Origin: Streptomyces physcomitrii
Lineage (GTDB): Bacteria > Actinomycetota > Actinomycetes > Streptomycetales > Streptomycetaceae
Length of the DNA stretch: 64,000 bases
Direction of reading: 5' to 3'
Assembly: GCF_012273655.1 (NCBI RefSeq)
Contig: NZ_JAAWWP010000001.1
Coordinates: 1-64,000, forward strand
Below are positions 38,443 to 47,876 of this stretch, piece after piece. The translations under genes were made by a program, and so were the position numbers. A model generated the notes under the pieces. That model was not told the origin of the DNA. It did no database searches and was given only the letters and a program-made list of their open reading frames with translations. The stretch's first letter is position 1; every line of letters starts with the position of its first letter.

Positions 38443-39785
38443 CGCCGTCCCTCCCGCTTCAGCCGCCGGATGTTGAAGAGCATCACCGGCACCACGAACA
38501 GCAGCAGCACGACCGCGATGGCGCTCGCGATGCCGGGTTGCTGGTCGGAGAAGGCCGAGCGGTAGAGCTGCAGGGCGAGCACATTGGCGTCGTCCTGCGA
38601 GGAGCCCGGCGGGATGATGAACACCAGGTCGAAGATCTTCAGTACGTTGATCATCAGGGTGACCAGGACGACCGCGAGCACCGGCGCCAGCAGCGGCACG
38701 GTGATCCGGCGGAACACCTGCCACTCATTGGCGCCGTCCACCCGCGCCGCCTCCAGCAACTCCCGTGGCACGCCCGCGAGTCCGGCCGCGATGAGCACCA
38801 TCGCGAAGCCGGCCCACATCCATACGTAGCTGCCGATGACGGCGGGGGTGACGAAGGACGGGCCGAGCCAGTCGACGCCGTTGTAGGCCTCGCGGAAGTT
38901 GGAGGCGGGCAGGCGCAGTTTCGCGCCGTCGGCCTCCTTCGGCAGGGTGAAGCTGCCGTCGCCCGCGGTGGTGGTGGAGGCCACCACCTTGCCGTCCGCG
39001 CCGACCGCCTCGACCTTCATCCCGGAGTAGCCGGACTCGGTGGTGTCCACCGCGCCGAGCTTCCCGGCACCCTTGCCGCGGGTGAAGTCCTGCCAGGCGA
39101 TGCCGGTGACCTTGCCCGGGTCGGTGGAGACCGCCTTGGCGGGCTCGGTGCCGTCCGGCATCTCGTCCGGGGCGACACCGACCAGCGGCAGCAGGGCGCT
39201 CTGGCCCGCGCGTACCGGCTCCTTGGTGAGGAAGGCGCCGCCCTTCTCGGGCACCAGCGGCGAATCGCGGCCGGGGTGCGCCTTGGGGAAGGCGGAGGAC
39301 TCCTGGAAGGTGTCGTGGACGCCGACCCACACCGCGTTGGCGACGCCCTTCTCCGGGTCCTGCTCGTAGACGAGGCGGAAGATGATCCCGGAGGCGAGCA
39401 TGGAGATCGCCATCGGCATGAAGATGACCAGCTTGAACGCCGTCGCCCAGCGCACCCGTTCGGTGAGCACCGCGAAGATCAGGCCGAGCACGGTGGCCAC
39501 CGTCGGGGCGAGGGCCACCCAGATCAGGTTGTTCTTCAGTGCCGTCAGGATGGTGTCGTCGGTGAAGAGTTCCCGGTAGTTGTCCAGGCCGACGAAGGAG
39601 TTTCCGGACCGGTCCAGGAAGCTGTGGACCAGTGAGTACCCGATCGGGTAGACCACGAGCGCGCCGAGGAGCACGAGCGCGGGCAGCAGGAAAAGCACCA
39701 CCAGGCTCTTGCGGGTCCCCGTCACGCTCTTGCGCACGTGGGGTGCGGGAGGCGCCTCGGCGCCTCCCGCCACTGCCGACTTCAC
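38439..39785 (-). CDS. Carbohydrate ABC transporter permease (MalF-like) with large extracellular insertion
   Basis: The 448-residue permease is about 150 residues longer than typical CUT1 permeases. The canonical parts are present: first helices (SLVVLFLLPALVLLGALVVYP), the FKLVIFMPMAISMLASGIIF pair, and the EAA loop GVPRELLEAARVDGANEWQVFRRI. Between residues about 137 and 305 lies an extra extracytoplasmic region. Its last part (about 80 residues) reads like a carboxypeptidase-regulatory/CnaB-type beta sandwich (MKVEAVGADGKVVASTTTAGDGSFTLP). The GTG start at 39785 is two bases after the binding-protein stop. Confidence 0.92.
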   Translation of the reverse strand: MKSAVAGGAEAPPAPHVRKSVTGTRKSLVVLFLLPALVLLGALVVYPIGYSLVHSFLDRSGNSFVGLDNYRELFTDDTILTALKNNLIWVALAPTVATVLGLIFAVLTERVRWATAFKLVIFMPMAISMLASGIIFRLVYEQDPEKGVANAVWVGVHDTFQESSAFPKAHPGRDSPLVPEKGGAFLTKEPVRAGQSALLPLVGVAPDEMPDGTEPAKAVSTDPGKVTGIAWQDFTRGKGAGKLGAVDTTESGYSGMKVEAVGADGKVVASTTTAGDGSFTLPKEADGAKLRLPASNFREAYNGVDWLGPSFVTPAVIGSYVWMWAGFAMVLIAAGLAGVPRELLEAARVDGANEWQVFRRITVPLLAPVLAVVLVTLMINVLKIFDLVFIIPPGSSQDDANVLALQLYRSAFSDQQPGIASAIAVVLLLFVVPVMLFNIRRLKREGRR

Positions 39786-39787
39786 CC

Positions 39788-41170
39788 TCAGTCCTTGTAG
39801 GCCTTGGCGGCGCCGGCTTCCAGGGTCTCCTGGGTGCCCTTGACGTCCTTCGGGTTCTTCAGGAAGTCCTGGAGGGCCTTCCACTCACCCTTGCCGGGCG
39901 TGCCGCCGAAGGACTGCGGCGCCTGGTCGGACATGTCGAAGCGGAAGTCGTCGCCCGCCTCGATGAGCGCCTTCGCCATCGAGCGCTGCACCTCGTTCGG
40001 GTAGGCGGCGAGGTCGACGTTCTTGACCGGCGACAGGAAGCCGCCCTGCTTCGCCCAGATCTCCGCGGCGTCCGGCGAGGCGAGGAAGGTGAGCAGCGCC
40101 TGCCCGGCCTTCGACTCCTTCAGCAGGACGGCCGCGTCGCCGCCGCTGACCACCGGCGGCTCGTCGCCGACGGCCGGGAAGGGGAAGACCTTCGCGTCGG
40201 TGCCGACCTTGGCCTCGGTGTCGGCGATGTTGACGCCCACGAAGTCGCCCTCGAAGACCATGCCCGCCTTCGGCTGCTCGCCGCCGGTGAAGGTCTGCGT
40301 CACGGAGGCCGGGAACTCGGTCTGCAGGGCGCCGTCCGCGCCGCCCGCGACGTAGTCCTTCTTGCCGAACAGCGAACCCAGCGTGGTCAGCGCGTCCTTG
40401 ACGGACGGGTCGGTCCACTTGATCTTGTGGGTGGCGAGCTGGTCGTACTTCTCCGGGCCCGCCTGCGAGAGGTAGATGTTCTCGAACCAGTCGGTGAGGG
40501 TCCAGCCGTCCGCGCCGCCGACCGAGACCGGGGTGACGCCCGAGTCGTAGACGGTCTGCGCGGTGCCGAGGAAGTCCTTCCAGGTCTTCGGCTCCTGGGC
40601 GCCCGCGTTCTCGAAGACCTTGGCGTTGTACCAGACCAGCGACTTGTTGGCGGCCTTGAAGTAGACGCCGTACTGCTTGCCGCCGACCTTGCCGAGGTCC
40701 TGCCAGCCCTTGCTGTAGTTCTTGGCGAGCTGCTTGACCGCCTCGGGCCCCGCGGGCTTGGCCCACTTCTTGTCCACGGCCTGCTGGATGGCGCCGACCT
40801 GCGGCAGCATCGCGATGTCCGGCGGGGAGCCACCGGCTATCTTCGAGCCGAGGAAGTTGATGATGGGGTCCTGCGCCGGTACGAAGGTGACCTGCGCGCC
40901 GGTGCGCTTCTCGAACTCCCCGAGCACCTTCTTGAAGTTGGCCTGCTCGGCGCCGGTCCACACCGCGGCGACCTGGATCTTCTCGCCGTCCAGCTTGGGC
41001 AGCGGCACGGTGGAGGCGCTGTCCTTGCCCTTGTCCGCCTTGTCGTCGCTGTCGTCGTCGCCGCCGCACGCGCTGAGCGTGAGGGCGAGCGAGCCGGCGA
41101 GGACCGCCGCCGCGGCTCTGGCGGTGATGCGGCCGCTGCCGGTGTGTCGTGCCTGTCGAAGAGTGCGCAT
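39788..41170 (-). CDS. Extracellular solute-binding lipoprotein (family 1)
   Basis: This 460-residue sugar-type substrate-binding protein has a signal peptide with lipobox LTLSAC, then an acidic linker (GGDDDSDDKADKGKDS). The binding fold includes VWTGAEQANFKKVLGEFEKRTG, GGSPPDIAMLPQVG and the hinge YGVYFKAANKSLVWYN. It captures the ligand for the two permeases downstream; the ligand is not inferable but the hinge resembles alpha-glucoside binders. The ATG at 41170 follows GGGG; ATGs at 41188 and 41197 would lengthen the signal peptide. No LacI regulator is adjacent. Confidence 0.93.
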   Translation of the reverse strand: MRTLRQARHTGSGRITARAAAAVLAGSLALTLSACGGDDDSDDKADKGKDSASTVPLPKLDGEKIQVAAVWTGAEQANFKKVLGEFEKRTGAQVTFVPAQDPIINFLGSKIAGGSPPDIAMLPQVGAIQQAVDKKWAKPAGPEAVKQLAKNYSKGWQDLGKVGGKQYGVYFKAANKSLVWYNAKVFENAGAQEPKTWKDFLGTAQTVYDSGVTPVSVGGADGWTLTDWFENIYLSQAGPEKYDQLATHKIKWTDPSVKDALTTLGSLFGKKDYVAGGADGALQTEFPASVTQTFTGGEQPKAGMVFEGDFVGVNIADTEAKVGTDAKVFPFPAVGDEPPVVSGGDAAVLLKESKAGQALLTFLASPDAAEIWAKQGGFLSPVKNVDLAAYPNEVQRSMAKALIEAGDDFRFDMSDQAPQSFGGTPGKGEWKALQDFLKNPKDVKGTQETLEAGAAKAYKD

Positions 41171-41503
41171 TGTGCCCCGTGTCTTCATGTTCTGCACGCG
41201 CGTCCGCGCGTGACGGCGAGCCGTTGTCCCGTAACGGTCTGGTCTACGCCCGCGTGGACGACGGCGGCAAGGGCTTCTGCGAGGTCACGGTCATGATCGT
41301 GACGGGGTCGTGATCTGCGGCGGTGCCAAGGGCCCACAAGTCTCTGATCACCGCACACACGGGGCACTTGGGACCCAGCGGAACAGGGGTTGCGCACGCC
41401 TTCGGGAAGGAGATAAGGCCCGGTCGGGGCCGCCGCCCCGGGCCCGCGCGCGGGGCCCCGCGGCGGCCCGCGCGCACCCCTCGTCCCGGGCGGGCACCCG
41501 CCC
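41171..41503. other. Intergenic region upstream of the ABC importer operon
   Basis: This 333-bp gap holds the promoter region of the minus-strand importer operon and the 3' flank of the FHA-FtsK gene. A long G+C hairpin at 41427-41469 (10-bp perfect outer stem GGGCCGCCGC/GCGGCGGCCC, with more pairing inside) probably terminates the FHA-FtsK transcript. I see no clear LacI-type operator. Confidence 0.5.
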
Positions 41504-44500
41504 TCACAGCAGCGAGGGCACCGGCCGCACCTGCACCGAACGGGCCGCCCGCTCCAGGGCGCTGGCCAGCAGGGCGAGATCGGTGGGGCCGTTGCCCAGC
41601 TCGCGCACCGGGCGCCGGGCGGGCGGATCGCCCATCCGCTCCCACTCCAGGGGGACCACGGTGGGCCGCAGGGTCGCGGTGCGCGGGATCCGCCCGGTGA
41701 CCCGGCCCGCCTGGAGGGGGGTGGTCCGGCCGTCCGGGCCGTGCAGCCGCCCGCGTCCCGGCGCCGGGTCCTCGGGTCCCGGCGCGGGGGCGTCCAGGCT
41801 CAGCCGCAGCGCCGCACCCGCGGCCGGGGCCCAGCCGGAGAGGCGTTCGCCGCCGGAGGCCACCAGATGCACCCCGAGCCGCTCCCCCTCCCGGGCCACG
41901 GCCTCCAGGGCGCGTATCACCGAGCCCGCCGCGGGCCGCCCCAGCGAGCCGAGCGGCGGGGCGAGCAGCGCGTCCACGTCGTCGACCAGGACGACCAGCC
42001 GGGGCAGCGGCGCCGCCTGCTCGCCCTCGGCCGCGCGCGGGGCGGGCCGCAGCCGCAGGGTCGTACTGGGCGGCCCGTCGACCTCACCCGCCGCGGGCAC
42101 GGCCCGGCCGCCCTCACCGCCCTCGCTCCGCCGGGCCCCGGGGACGCGGGGCCCGGCGGGCGGCTCCACGGTGCCGGTGCCCGCCGGTGCCCGGCCCTGC
42201 TCCCGGGCGCCGGACTCGGGGCCGCGGCGCGCGGGCGCCGCCGGCGCGTGCTTGCGGCCGCCGTGCCAGTGGGCGAAGCCGTTCAGGCCGAGCAGCCCGG
42301 CCCGGCGCTTGAGCTCCGCGGTCAGCGCCTGCGCGAACTCCCGCATCCGTACCGGGTCGTTGGCGGTGAGATGGGTCGTGACATGCGGCAGGTCGGTACA
42401 GACCCGCAGCCCCTCGCCGACGGCCGGACCCGCGGTGCCGTCCCGCCCGTCCACCAGGACCATCGCCAGCCGGTCGGGGCGCTCCGCCGCGGCCAGCGAG
42501 GCGGCCACCGCCCGCAGCACCTCGCTGCGCCCGCTGCCCGCGGGCCCCTCCACCACGGCGTGCGGCCCCTCGGCGACCAGATCCATCGGTACGGGTCCGC
42601 GCGGCCCCGCGCCGAGCACCGCGAGCGCCCGGCCGCCCGGACAGGAGGTGTCGTCCGCCGCGGCCGCCCAACGTGCCATCAGCGAAGCCGGGGTGGCCCG
42701 GGCGAGCCCCAACTCGTCGAGGAGCCGCGCCACTTGGGGCAGGGGTGCGGAGATCCGCGCGGTGGAGCCGCCGGAGCCCTCGGTGCGCAGCGGGGCGAGC
42801 GCCCGCGCGAAGCGGTCCGCCCAGGCCGCCGAGACCGCGTCCAGGGTGCCGGGCAGCCCCTGCCCGGCGGCCCCGGCGCGGCCCGTGTCGCGCGGCGCCG
42901 GGTGCAGCAGGCGCAGGGCGGTGGCCACCTCGCCGGTCAGCAGCGCGGCGGCCCCGCAGGCGCGGAAGGCCGGGGAGGCGGTGCAGGCGCTCTCGTACGT
43001 CTCGTGCAGCGGGGAGGCGGCCGAGGCGGGCGGGGTGGTGGCCAGGCACAGGACATGGATCCCGGCGAGCGCGCCCTGCGCGGCGAGCCGGGTCACCGCC
43101 TCGCGCAGCGCCACGGAACCGGGGTCCCCGTCGACCACGACGACGGTGGCGGCGAGGGCGCTCGGGGCGGGGGAGAGGCCGGATCCGCCGGGGGCGGTGC
43201 CGGGGCCGGTCGCACCGGGGGAGTGCGCGGCGGAAAAGGGGCCGGTGCCGGGGCCGTGCGCGTCGGGAGAGGAGGCGGTGCCCGGGCCGTTCGCGGTGGC
43301 CGCGTATCCGTCCGGGAGGTGTCCCGCGGCGTCGTCGGCGGCCGGGCGGGGCGGCTGGGGAGCGGTGTGCCCGGCGAGCAGGTCGTCGAGCCTGCGCAGC
43401 AGTTCACCGGTACGGGCGGTGGCCTGCTCGCGGTCGAAGGCGAGCAGCAGGCGGCAGTCCTGGCCGTGCGCCGGGCGCAGATGCGGCAGCCAGCCCAGCC
43501 AGGCCCAGTCGGCGAGATGGGCGGCCGTGCCGCGCGCCCGGTCCGTGCTCAGCAGGACGATCTGCAGGTCCTCCGGGGCGTGCAGCGCCGCGAGTTGGGC
43601 GAGCACCGCGCGGGCCAGCCCGGTGACCCGCTCGCGGGGGCCCGCGAGCCCCAGCGAACCCGCCTCGCGCAGGCTCAGCGTCACCGGCACCGGATGGCGG
43701 CCGCCCGGCGCCTCGCCGAGGCCGAGCCGGACGGTCAGCGCCTGCGGATGCTCCGGGTCCCGCTCCCACAGGCGCGGTCCGGGGCCGAGCGCGGTCAGCA
43801 GCAGCGCGGCCGGGTCGGGACAGGGCTCCGGACCGGCGGGCCCCGGCGGCGGGCCCTCCTCGAAGGCGTGGTCGCGGGCGGCGGGTTCGGCGGCCGGGGG
43901 CTCCTGCGGACCGCCGCCCCCGGCGAACCGCCGCGCCCAGCCCGCGAGCCCCCGGCGGCGTACGCCCCGGGGCACGGGGGTATCGCGCCGGTCGCCCTCA
44001 GCGCCGGGCGGACCGCCCTGATAGGGCACCGTGTGCGTACTGTCCGGGCCCGGTTCGTCCCAGGCGGAGTCGCCGTACCCGTGCCCGGTCGGGGCGGTGC
44101 CCGGCCCGGGGGGCGGGGGAGCGGCGTGCCCGGCGCCCCGGCCGTCCTCGCCGGGGGTACGCGCCTGCGGAACCCGGGGTGCGGAGCCGTCGGTGCGGGG
44201 CGTCCCCGCCCGCGGCCCCCACGGCTCGGGGTCGGCCGGGCCGGTTCCCGCGGAGCCGGGTCCCGCCGGTGGGAACTCCGACGCCCCGGACCCCGACTCC
44301 CCCCGCGGGCGCGGGAGTCGGGTGCCGCGGTCCTCGGGCAGGCGCAGATGGCCCTCGCCGTCCGCCGCGGTGCCGAGGACGGGGCCGCCGTCGCCCGCGG
44401 GCGTGAGCCGCAGCGCGGACTCGCCGAGGCGCAGCAGCCCGCCGGGTGCCAGCGGGACGGGGTCGGGGCCGACCGGCCGCCCGTCCAGGAGGGTGCCGTT

Positions 44501-44968
44501 GGTGGAGCCGAGGTCGGTGGCGGTGACGCTGCCGTCCTCGGCGACGGTGACCGCGCAGTGCAGCCGGGAGACGTCCGGGTCGTCCAGGGGTACGTCCGCC
44601 TCCGCGCTGCGGCCGACCAGGATCTGCCCGCCGTGCAGCAGGTGCACCCCGCCCGCGTCCGGGCCCGCCACCACGTGGAGTTGGGCCGCCCCGGCCGCGA
44701 GGTCGGGCCCCGCCTCGCCCACCGAGCCGAGACAGAGCACCGCCCCGTCGGTCAGCGGGGGTTCGCCGAGCACGCTGCGCCCGCTGTCCAGGCGCTGCCC
44801 GCCCGCGTAGAGGACCGGCTGCCCCTCACCGCCGCCGATCGCGGCCGCGAGCGCCGGGGCCACCGCCGCGAGCGCGGTACCGGCGGGGGCGGTGACCAGC
44901 ACATCGCTCGCCCGCTCGGGAACCTGCGGTACGGGCCCCGGCCCGAGGACGGTCAGCCGGATCTGCAT
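41504..44968 (-). CDS. FHA domain and FtsK/SpoIIIE-type ATPase
   Basis: The 1,154-residue protein has an FHA domain at about 96-165 (ILVGRSAEADVPLDDPDVSRLHC then DLGSTNGTLLDG), so it should bind phosphothreonine. A Pro/Gly-rich linker of about 200 residues follows. The FtsK/SpoIIIE-like ATPase has Walker A EGPAGSGRSEVLRAV near 807 and Walker B LVVLVDDVDALL near 994. Only one intact nucleotide site is evident; an earlier FtsK-like module (about 420-520) lacks a P-loop. No membrane helices are obvious. The nearby Ser/Thr kinases are plausible sources of its phospho-ligand. Similarity is to EccC-like ATPases, but no type VII genes are in the window. Confidence 0.87.
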   Translation of the reverse strand: MQIRLTVLGPGPVPQVPERASDVLVTAPAGTALAAVAPALAAAIGGGEGQPVLYAGGQRLDSGRSVLGEPPLTDGAVLCLGSVGEAGPDLAAGAAQLHVVAGPDAGGVHLLHGGQILVGRSAEADVPLDDPDVSRLHCAVTVAEDGSVTATDLGSTNGTLLDGRPVGPDPVPLAPGGLLRLGESALRLTPAGDGGPVLGTAADGEGHLRLPEDRGTRLPRPRGESGSGASEFPPAGPGSAGTGPADPEPWGPRAGTPRTDGSAPRVPQARTPGEDGRGAGHAAPPPPGPGTAPTGHGYGDSAWDEPGPDSTHTVPYQGGPPGAEGDRRDTPVPRGVRRRGLAGWARRFAGGGGPQEPPAAEPAARDHAFEEGPPPGPAGPEPCPDPAALLLTALGPGPRLWERDPEHPQALTVRLGLGEAPGGRHPVPVTLSLREAGSLGLAGPRERVTGLARAVLAQLAALHAPEDLQIVLLSTDRARGTAAHLADWAWLGWLPHLRPAHGQDCRLLLAFDREQATARTGELLRRLDDLLAGHTAPQPPRPAADDAAGHLPDGYAATANGPGTASSPDAHGPGTGPFSAAHSPGATGPGTAPGGSGLSPAPSALAATVVVVDGDPGSVALREAVTRLAAQGALAGIHVLCLATTPPASAASPLHETYESACTASPAFRACGAAALLTGEVATALRLLHPAPRDTGRAGAAGQGLPGTLDAVSAAWADRFARALAPLRTEGSGGSTARISAPLPQVARLLDELGLARATPASLMARWAAAADDTSCPGGRALAVLGAGPRGPVPMDLVAEGPHAVVEGPAGSGRSEVLRAVAASLAAAERPDRLAMVLVDGRDGTAGPAVGEGLRVCTDLPHVTTHLTANDPVRMREFAQALTAELKRRAGLLGLNGFAHWHGGRKHAPAAPARRGPESGAREQGRAPAGTGTVEPPAGPRVPGARRSEGGEGGRAVPAAGEVDGPPSTTLRLRPAPRAAEGEQAAPLPRLVVLVDDVDALLAPPLGSLGRPAAGSVIRALEAVAREGERLGVHLVASGGERLSGWAPAAGAALRLSLDAPAPGPEDPAPGRGRLHGPDGRTTPLQAGRVTGRIPRTATLRPTVVPLEWERMGDPPARRPVRELGNGPTDLALLASALERAARSVQVRPVPSLL

Positions 44969-45450
44969 GGATGCGGCGGTCCCTTCTGCGCGGGCGCCCG
45001 GCACGGGGACGCGGCGAACTCCCCCGACGCGCCGGGCACGTGGGCCAGTACAGAGGAGCATCCTCGCACCCGCCACCGACAACACGCCCGCCGGGCGACC
45101 AGGAATGATCATGAATGGCCGGGTCCGTGCGCACAAGAGGCCGGTCCCGACCGTCTCACCCCTCGGCCCGGAGGCCCCGGGAACCCGGCCCGGTCTCCGG
45201 CAACCGCCACGGGCCGTACGGACGTCTTCCGTGACGCGGGGTTTTCCACGGGTTCCGCGGCGGCGGCCGTGCGGGAGAGCGGCCGTAGGAGAGGGTGCGG
45301 CCGTACGGGACGGCGGACGTACGCGGCGGACGTACGAGAAAAGGAGAGGCAGGTGCCGTGCCACCGGCGGACGGCGTCCCGCCGGAAGCGGACGTCCTCC
45401 CGGAGACAGGTGTCCGAGCGGTCCGGGCGGTTCGAGTGGGCCCGGTGGAC
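44969..45450. other. Intergenic region upstream of the FHA-FtsK gene
   Basis: This 482-bp gap between two minus-strand genes contains direct repeats of GCGGACGTACG near 45313 and 45326 and scattered palindromes. The minus-strand promoter of the FHA-FtsK gene is presumably within the first 120 bp. No open frame here resembles a known protein. Confidence 0.4.
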
Positions 45451-45735
45451 CTAGCGGTCCGAGCCGAAGAGGAAGTCCCGGTCGGCGCGGCCGTTGATCT
45501 CGGCGATGACGAGGTGGTGCCGGTGGACTCCGTAGCGCAGGGAGAGGTCGCCGTTGATGAAGGCGCGGCGGGCGTCGGGTCCCTCGGGGGCGGTGCCCTT
45601 GTCCGGGTACGGGTCCTTCTCCAGCAGGCCGACGGCCATGTCGACCAGCGCCCGGTCCTGCGGGGAGAGCCCCTGGTACTCGGCGCGGGCCTCGACGGAG
45701 AACACATGCGTGTAGCCGGGGGCGGTGGCGGTCAT
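45451..45735 (-). CDS. Small hypothetical protein, weakly RelE-like
   Basis: The 94-residue soluble protein has the order helix (EYQGLSPQDRALVDMAVGLLEKDP) then strands (GDLSLRYGVHRHHLVIAEINGR), which loosely recalls the RelE/ParE toxin fold. No antitoxin gene is adjacent, and key catalytic residues cannot be assigned, so a toxin role is speculative. It is divergent from the kinase gene. Confidence 0.62.
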   Translation of the reverse strand: MTATAPGYTHVFSVEARAEYQGLSPQDRALVDMAVGLLEKDPYPDKGTAPEGPDARRAFINGDLSLRYGVHRHHLVIAEINGRADRDFLFGSDR

Positions 45736-45921
45736 GCCCGCGATCGTACGTGAGGCGCCCCGCGCGGGGTCCGCAGCGCCCGCGGCGGTGGCCCGGGGAC
45801 GCCGCTCACCTGCACAGGTGTCATGGCCACCCCCTTCGCGGGTACGTTCGACGCGCGGCGGCGCCCCACTACAGTGGGCGCGAGGACCCCGGACCCTCCG
45901 GGGAGCCGACGAGAGACCCGG

Positions 45922-45974
45922 CTCAGGCACCACCCAGACCTCAGGCACCACCCAGATCAGCACCACCCAGATCA
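45922..45974 (+). repeat. 18-bp direct repeats ahead of the pkaA-like gene
   Basis: Nearly three tandem copies of CTCAGGCACCACCCAGAC/T lie 32-84 bp upstream of the kinase start, in the gap that should hold its promoter or leader. Confidence 0.7.
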
Positions 45975-46005
45975 CACGGACCCGGACCAGCAGGGAGCGC
46001 ATGAC

Positions 46006-47646
46006 GTGCGGCCGGTAGGCAGCAAGTACATCCTGGAGGAGCCGCTCGGCCGCGGCGCCACCGGCACCGTATGGCGGGCCTCCCAGCGGGAGACCGCGGG
46101 ATCCGAAGCGGCCGTGCAGGGGCGGCCCGGCGAGACCGTGGCCATCAAGGTCCTCAAGGAGGAGCTGGCGGGCGACGCGGACGTGGTGATGCGCTTCCTG
46201 CGCGAGCGTTCGGTGCTCATGCGGCTCACCCACGAGAACATCGTGCGGGTGCGCGACCTGGTCGTGGAGGGCGATCTGCTCGCCCTGGTCATGGACCTGA
46301 TCGAGGGCCCCGATCTGCACCGCTATCTGCGGCAGAACGGCCCCTTCAGCCCGGTCGCCGCCGCCCTGGTGACCGCGCAGATCGCCGACGCCCTCGCCGC
46401 CAGCCACGCCGACGGCGTCGTGCACCGCGACCTCAAGCCCGCGAACGTCCTGCTGAAGCAGCAGGACGGCGAGATGCATCCGATGCTGACCGACTTCGGC
46501 ATCGCCCGCCTCGCCGACTCCCCAGGCCTGACCCGCACCCACGAGTTCGTCGGCACCCCCGCCTATGTCGCCCCCGAGTCCGCCGAGGGCCGGCCGCAGA
46601 CGTCCGCCGTGGACATCTACGGCGCGGGCATCCTGCTCTACGAGCTGCTCACCGGGCGCCCGCCCTTCTCCGGGGAGTCCGCCCTGGAGGTGCTGCACCA
46701 GCACATCAGCGCCGAGCCCCGGCGGCCCTCGACGGTGCCGGAGCCGCTGTGGACGGTGGTCGAGCGCTGCCTGCGCAAGGACCCGGACCAGCGGCCCAGC
46801 GCCGAGAACCTCGCGCGGGCGCTGCGGGTGGTCGCCCAGGGCGTCGGCGTGCACGCCTCCTCGGCGCAGATCGCCGCCGCGGAGAACGTCGCGGGCCTGC
46901 TCGCCCCCGACCCCGCCCCGACCGCCGTGCACGAGGTGCCCGGCGCGGCCGACCCCACCCAGGTCCTCGACCGCCCCGGCGGCGCCCACGACCCCGAGGC
47001 GGCCACCAGCGTGCTGCCGCACACCGGGGGCTCCCCCGGCCGGGACGGCGGGCAGGGCGGCGGCGACGCGACCGCGGTGCTGCCGCCGGTGCCACCCGGC
47101 CAGGGCTCCGAGCCGGAGGGCCCGCACCCCTGGCAGAACCAGCTGCGCGCCGCCCGCGACCGCAACGAGCAGACCCAGTACCTCGACCCGGGCCAGGACC
47201 CGCTGCGCCGCCGCCCGCAGCGCCAGGTGGCCCGGCCGCAGCAGCAGCAGCCCCGGCAGCCGCAACAGCAGCAGCCCCGCCCGCAGCAGCGGCGCTCCAC
47301 GCCCCAGCCGGAGCAGTACGCCCCCCAGCAGCAGCGCTACGCCCCGCAGCCGGTGCAGCCCCAGCCGCAGCACTACGCGCCGCCCCAGCAGCCGGCCGCC
47401 CCGCAGCAGCCGCGCGAGCGCCGGCGCAGCGCCAACCCGGCCCGGATCCCCGGTCTCGGCTGCCTCAAGGGGTGCCTGATCACCCTGGTGGTGCTCTTCG
47501 TCGCGGGCTGGCTGGTGTGGGAGCTGAGCCCGCTGCAGGACTGGATCGGTACGTCCAAGGGCTACTGGGACCAGATCAGCGACCTGTTCTCCAAGGTCTC
47601 CGGACTCCTCGACGACCTCGGCGGGTCCGGGGGCGGCGGCAACTGA
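46006..47646 (+). CDS. pkaA: Serine/threonine protein kinase, PkaA-like
   Basis: The 546-residue Hanks-type kinase has glycine loop LGRGATGTVW, catalytic Lys48 (VAIKVLKEEL), Asp142 in HRDLKPANVLL, DFGIARLAD and the activation segment with THEFVGTPAYVAPE. The kinase domain ends near residue 275. A Pro/Gln-rich linker (repeated QQQQP) leads to one transmembrane helix (GCLITLVVLFVAGWLVW, about 485-501) and a short extracellular tail without PASTA repeats. The GTG at 46006 has GGGAG nine bases upstream. Order and length match what I recall for S. coelicolor pkaA, followed by pkaB. Confidence 0.88.
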   Translation: MRPVGSKYILEEPLGRGATGTVWRASQRETAGSEAAVQGRPGETVAIKVLKEELAGDADVVMRFLRERSVLMRLTHENIVRVRDLVVEGDLLALVMDLIEGPDLHRYLRQNGPFSPVAAALVTAQIADALAASHADGVVHRDLKPANVLLKQQDGEMHPMLTDFGIARLADSPGLTRTHEFVGTPAYVAPESAEGRPQTSAVDIYGAGILLYELLTGRPPFSGESALEVLHQHISAEPRRPSTVPEPLWTVVERCLRKDPDQRPSAENLARALRVVAQGVGVHASSAQIAAAENVAGLLAPDPAPTAVHEVPGAADPTQVLDRPGGAHDPEAATSVLPHTGGSPGRDGGQGGGDATAVLPPVPPGQGSEPEGPHPWQNQLRAARDRNEQTQYLDPGQDPLRRRPQRQVARPQQQQPRQPQQQQPRPQQRRSTPQPEQYAPQQQRYAPQPVQPQPQHYAPPQQPAAPQQPRERRRSANPARIPGLGCLKGCLITLVVLFVAGWLVWELSPLQDWIGTSKGYWDQISDLFSKVSGLLDDLGGSGGGGN

Positions 47647-47656
47647 CGTACGGCAC

Positions 47657-47694
47657 AGGGCGGGTGGCGGACCTCGGTGTCCGCCACCCGCCCT
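47657..47694 (+). terminator. pkaA-like gene terminator
   Basis: A perfect 16-bp stem (47657-47672 with 47679-47694) with a CTCGGT loop begins 11 bp after the stop. It separates the two kinase transcripts. Confidence 0.88.
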
Positions 47695-47876
47695 CCGCGT
47701 TCCCCCGACACCCCCAACACCCCTCCTATTCAGCCGACTTGTCGACATCCAGCGGGTGATTTCCCGCGGGGATGCGCGGCTTGGCTCTCGGGGCGCGTAG
47801 TTTTGTCGACCGTGGGGTTCCGGGAGGCGTCCTTCCGGAGAGGTGAAGCCGCCAGCCCGCGTCGGTAGGAGCAGCC

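Noticed and set aside
45451..45735. RelE/ParE toxin of a toxin-antitoxin pair
   Set aside because: Only a loose fold resemblance; no antitoxin gene lies upstream or downstream, so I keep it as hypothetical.
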